Assembly (NCBI RefSeq): GCF_003634585.1
Contig: NZ_RBLG01000003.1
Location: 62,001 to 126,000 of the forward strand
Source: Gillisia mitskevichiae
GTDB taxonomy: Bacteria > Bacteroidota > Bacteroidia > Flavobacteriales > Flavobacteriaceae
Direction of reading: 5' to 3'
DNA length: 64,000 nt
The notes under the pieces are model-generated. The model had not been told where the DNA came from and searched no databases. It saw nothing but the letters and a program-made list of their open reading frames with translations. The position numbers were made by a program, and so were the translations under genes. Of this stretch, positions 61,706 to 64,000 are shown in pieces (positions within the stretch are counted from its first letter, which is position 1; every line of letters begins with the position of its first letter).

Positions 61706-64000
61706 CTAATTTTGTTTTTTAATTGTAATGTGGAAGGTACTTCCTTTATTTATTTTTGAACTTACCCAGATCTCTCCACTATGCTTTTCAATTATCTTTT
61801 TACATATGGATAAACCAATACCTGTACCAGAATATTTGTCTTTACCATGTAATCTTTGAAATACTACAAAAATTTTATCAAAAAATTGTTCCTCAATACC
61901 AATTCCATTATCTGTCACATCAATTTGCCAATAATCTATAGCATCAAGTACCTCTATTTTAATTATCGCATTAATCTCGCTTTGCTGATATTTTAAGGCA
62001 TTGCTTATTAAATTGGAAAGCACCCGTTGTAAGGGAATAGGTGCTGCATTTATCTTAGGGAGATCACTAAAAATTATTTCACCTCTAGCCTCCAAGATCA
62101 AATCTCTGTGTAGGTTACAAATTTCCTTGATCATAGTATTTAGATCCACTTCTTCGAATTGGTAATTCATTCTACCAACTCGAGAATATTCCAAGAGATC
62201 TAATAAAATTTGTCTCATTCTTACCGCACCATCTGTAGCATAATAAATATACTGCTGGGCTTTAGGGTCTAGTTGATCTTTATATTTTTTGTTTAATTGA
62301 GTTAAAAAACTTGTAACCATTCTTAAAGGTTCCTGAAGATCATGAGATGCTATATATGCAAACTGCTCTAATTCTGCATTAGAGGTCGCTAATTCATTTG
62401 CTCTGTTCTTTAATTTTGTGTTTAACTGCTCTAATGAAATAGCATTCTGCCTTATTTGACTAATATCTTGTAAAGACCCAATCATTCTAATTGGAAATCC
62501 TTCCTTATTTCTTGTAATTAAACCACGGTCCATAACTATAGATGTTTCCTTATTGGCTTTAATAAGTTTATATTCATATTCCCAATTATATACAGAGCTA
62601 TTCTCCAAGGCTTCTTCCAAACTGGCAATCACTTCATCTCTATATTCTGGATGCAATTGATTCTCCCAATGTTCTAAACCATCAACTAATTCAGGAATTT
62701 CATAACCATAGGTGCTAAAGTAGGCCTTGCTCCATTCCATAGTGTTTTTTGGTATATCCCAGTCGTAAATTGCTTCATGAGTTACCTTTGTAATAAGATC
62801 ATAACGTTCTTTCGCAATTCTAATCTCCTCACCTGCCCTTTTTTTCGTGGTGACATCTTTGAAATAAACCGATAGGCCTTCAGCACTAGGATACGCATTC
62901 ACTTCAAACCAAGTATCATAAGGCTCAAAATAATCTTCGAAAGATACTTTTTTGCCCGTCTCAAAAGCTTTGGAATAGTTTTTAAAAGAAATCGAAGTTT
63001 TAGCATCAGGAAAATATTCCCACAAGTTCTTATTTATAATTGTCTCCTTAGGTATCCTTAACAACCTCTCTGCTTCAGTATTAAAATAGGTTATAATCCA
63101 ATTTCTGGTCATGGAGAAGAACCCATCCGTAATACTTTCTAGAATATTATTTACCCGATCATTGAATCTTTTTAATTCATTTTCATAATTCTTACGATCT
63201 GTAATATCTGTATGGATTCCATAAATAGCAATTAATTCATTATTCTGATTAAACACTGGTCCTCCACTAAACTGATAATCCAGAACATTTTCAGAAGCAT
63301 TGATAAGCTGTATATCTCCGCTCCAAGGTTTTCCGTCTAAAAGTCGATTAAAAACATCTTCTCCTTGAGTTTTATCCTTAAAGGATTTTTTGATTTTTGA
63401 AACTATATTAAGATTACTTATTTCATTTCCTATTATTTGCTTAAAAGCACTATTAAAATAAAATTCTTCTGTTTCTAAATCTATAATTGTTACGCCTTCA
63501 GAAGAATTTTCAATGATATTTTTAAATTTCAGCATTTCTAAATTTGCTGTTTTTAGTGGGGTAATATCTAAACCAAAAAGATTTATAACTCCATCGTCTG
63601 TAATGATTTCTGAAGGGGTCCAGGAAATCCATTTCCATTCCCCTTCTTTTGTCCTACACCTGCCTTCATAAGATTTTGGAACATAGCCTTGAGTAACTTC
63701 TTTTAATCTTTTAAAAGATAATGCTACCTCCTCCGGATGCAAGAATTCATGATAAGGAGTAGATAATAGCTCTTCTTCAGTATACCCGAAAATTTTTGTA
63801 AAGGAAGGACTTACTTTCTTCATATATCCATCCATTCCAATAACCGCAATTAAGTTAGGGGAATATTGGAAAAGGTTGTTTAGTTGAGATTCTGCAATTT
63901 TTCTCTGGATATTACTTGAGATTTGCAAACTCAACCTATTTAATATTTCGGTTATAACATTAACTTCTCTATCTCGTTTTAGACCATAAAATGTTAGTAC
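61706..64000 (-). CDS. Multi-PAS sensor histidine kinase, N-terminus beyond right edge
   Basis: The TTG at 63934 is not a true start: the frame is open to the window edge for 22 further codons, and those residues (REVNVITEILNRLS) read as the end of a coiled or GAF-like linker. Counting from 63934: four PAS domains (about 15-140, 145-260, 260-375, 380-510), DHp with YIASHDLQEPLRMVTSF (about 530) and HATPase with NLISNALKYQ, DNGIGI and GTGIGLSICKK. HisKA class is like the CheB-CheR and phytochrome kinases here. It heads the operon with two regulators downstream. Confidence 0.93.
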   Translation of the reverse strand, partial: VLTFYGLKRDREVNVITEILNRLSLQISSNIQRKIAESQLNNLFQYSPNLIAVIGMDGYMKKVSPSFTKIFGYTEEELLSTPYHEFLHPEEVALSFKRLKEVTQGYVPKSYEGRCRTKEGEWKWISWTPSEIITDDGVINLFGLDITPLKTANLEMLKFKNIIENSSEGVTIIDLETEEFYFNSAFKQIIGNEISNLNIVSKIKKSFKDKTQGEDVFNRLLDGKPWSGDIQLINASENVLDYQFSGGPVFNQNNELIAIYGIHTDITDRKNYENELKRFNDRVNNILESITDGFFSMTRNWIITYFNTEAERLLRIPKETIINKNLWEYFPDAKTSISFKNYSKAFETGKKVSFEDYFEPYDTWFEVNAYPSAEGLSVYFKDVTTKKRAGEEIRIAKERYDLITKVTHEAIYDWDIPKNTMEWSKAYFSTYGYEIPELVDGLEHWENQLHPEYRDEVIASLEEALENSSVYNWEYEYKLIKANKETSIVMDRGLITRNKEGFPIRMIGSLQDISQIRQNAISLEQLNTKLKNRANELATSNAELEQFAYIASHDLQEPLRMVTSFLTQLNKKYKDQLDPKAQQYIYYATDGAVRMRQILLDLLEYSRVGRMNYQFEEVDLNTMIKEICNLHRDLILEARGEIIFSDLPKINAAPIPLQRVLSNLISNALKYQQSEINAIIKIEVLDAIDYWQIDVTDNGIGIEEQFFDKIFVVFQRLHGKDKYSGTGIGLSICKKIIEKHSGEIWVSSKINKGSTFHITIKKQN

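Noticed and set aside
1-64000. CRISPR arrays, tRNA or rRNA genes, insertion sequences, prophage
   Set aside because: I looked for regular spaced repeats, cloverleaf and CCA-type ends, and transposase or integrase motifs in the translated frames and found none.

Overview
The window looks like chromosome from a low-GC marine-type Bacteroidetes, most likely a member of the Flavobacteriaceae. The evidence is a C-terminal type IX secretion (T9SS) sorting domain on a large secreted nuclease, SprB-type repeats, LTSC/FTSC-type lipoboxes, proCBA and thrABC in flavobacterial form (256-residue ProB without PUA, fused aspartokinase-homoserine dehydrogenase), A-rich instead of Shine-Dalgarno leaders, and a few TAnnTTTG-type promoter elements. 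I saw no rRNA, tRNA, CRISPR array, integrase or insertion sequence. Genus cannot be decided from the sequence alone.

Layout. 1-9656 (minus) is one tightly spaced operon: a 1576-residue hybrid histidine kinase with seven PAS domains, a degenerate REC-Hpt protein, a single-domain response regulator, a membrane HEAT-repeat protein, a processive family 2 glycosyltransferase and a secreted glycerophosphodiester phosphodiesterase that runs off the left edge. 9940-11560 (plus) holds two paralogous small membrane proteins of unknown function and a methyltransferase. They are followed by a convergent HD-domain protein, a PAP2 phosphatase and a two-component system. Divergent from the latter, 15109-18124 carries an ArnC-like transferase, a duplicated LpxB_N-domain membrane protein and an ArnT-like transferase, which looks like an envelope lipid (lipid A) modification module. 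Then come rimK, a lipocalin-like lipoprotein and an RluE-type pseudouridine synthase.

27445-20405 (minus) is a light-sensing operon: a CheB-CheR-PAS-histidine kinase fusion, a bacteriophytochrome, a response regulator and a biliverdin-forming heme oxygenase. 27689-33361 holds an M3 peptidase, small lipoprotein and zinc-ribbon genes, and stress genes (Hsp20, universal stress protein), with FNR-like palindromes upstream of the last two. 33820-36681 is proC-proB-proA. 40925-36885 is a 1346-residue secreted nuclease. 41114-48577 holds an M61 peptidase lipoprotein, a KefB-type antiporter, an ABC1/AarF kinase-like protein and an S10 peptidase. 53378-48636 is thrA-thrB-thrC, preceded by a candidate Thr/Ile-rich leader peptide at 53536-53429. 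53756-56909 holds a SnoaL-like protein and a MoxR-type ATPase/VWA pair. 57118-59070 is a second PAP2 protein plus a membrane-anchored EEP-fold enzyme.

59067-64000 (minus) is another signalling cluster: a PAS histidine kinase cut by the right edge, two single-domain response regulators and a REC-PAS protein that has a DHp-like helix but no ATPase domain. Sensory phosphorelay proteins therefore fill roughly a quarter of the window, in four separate clusters.
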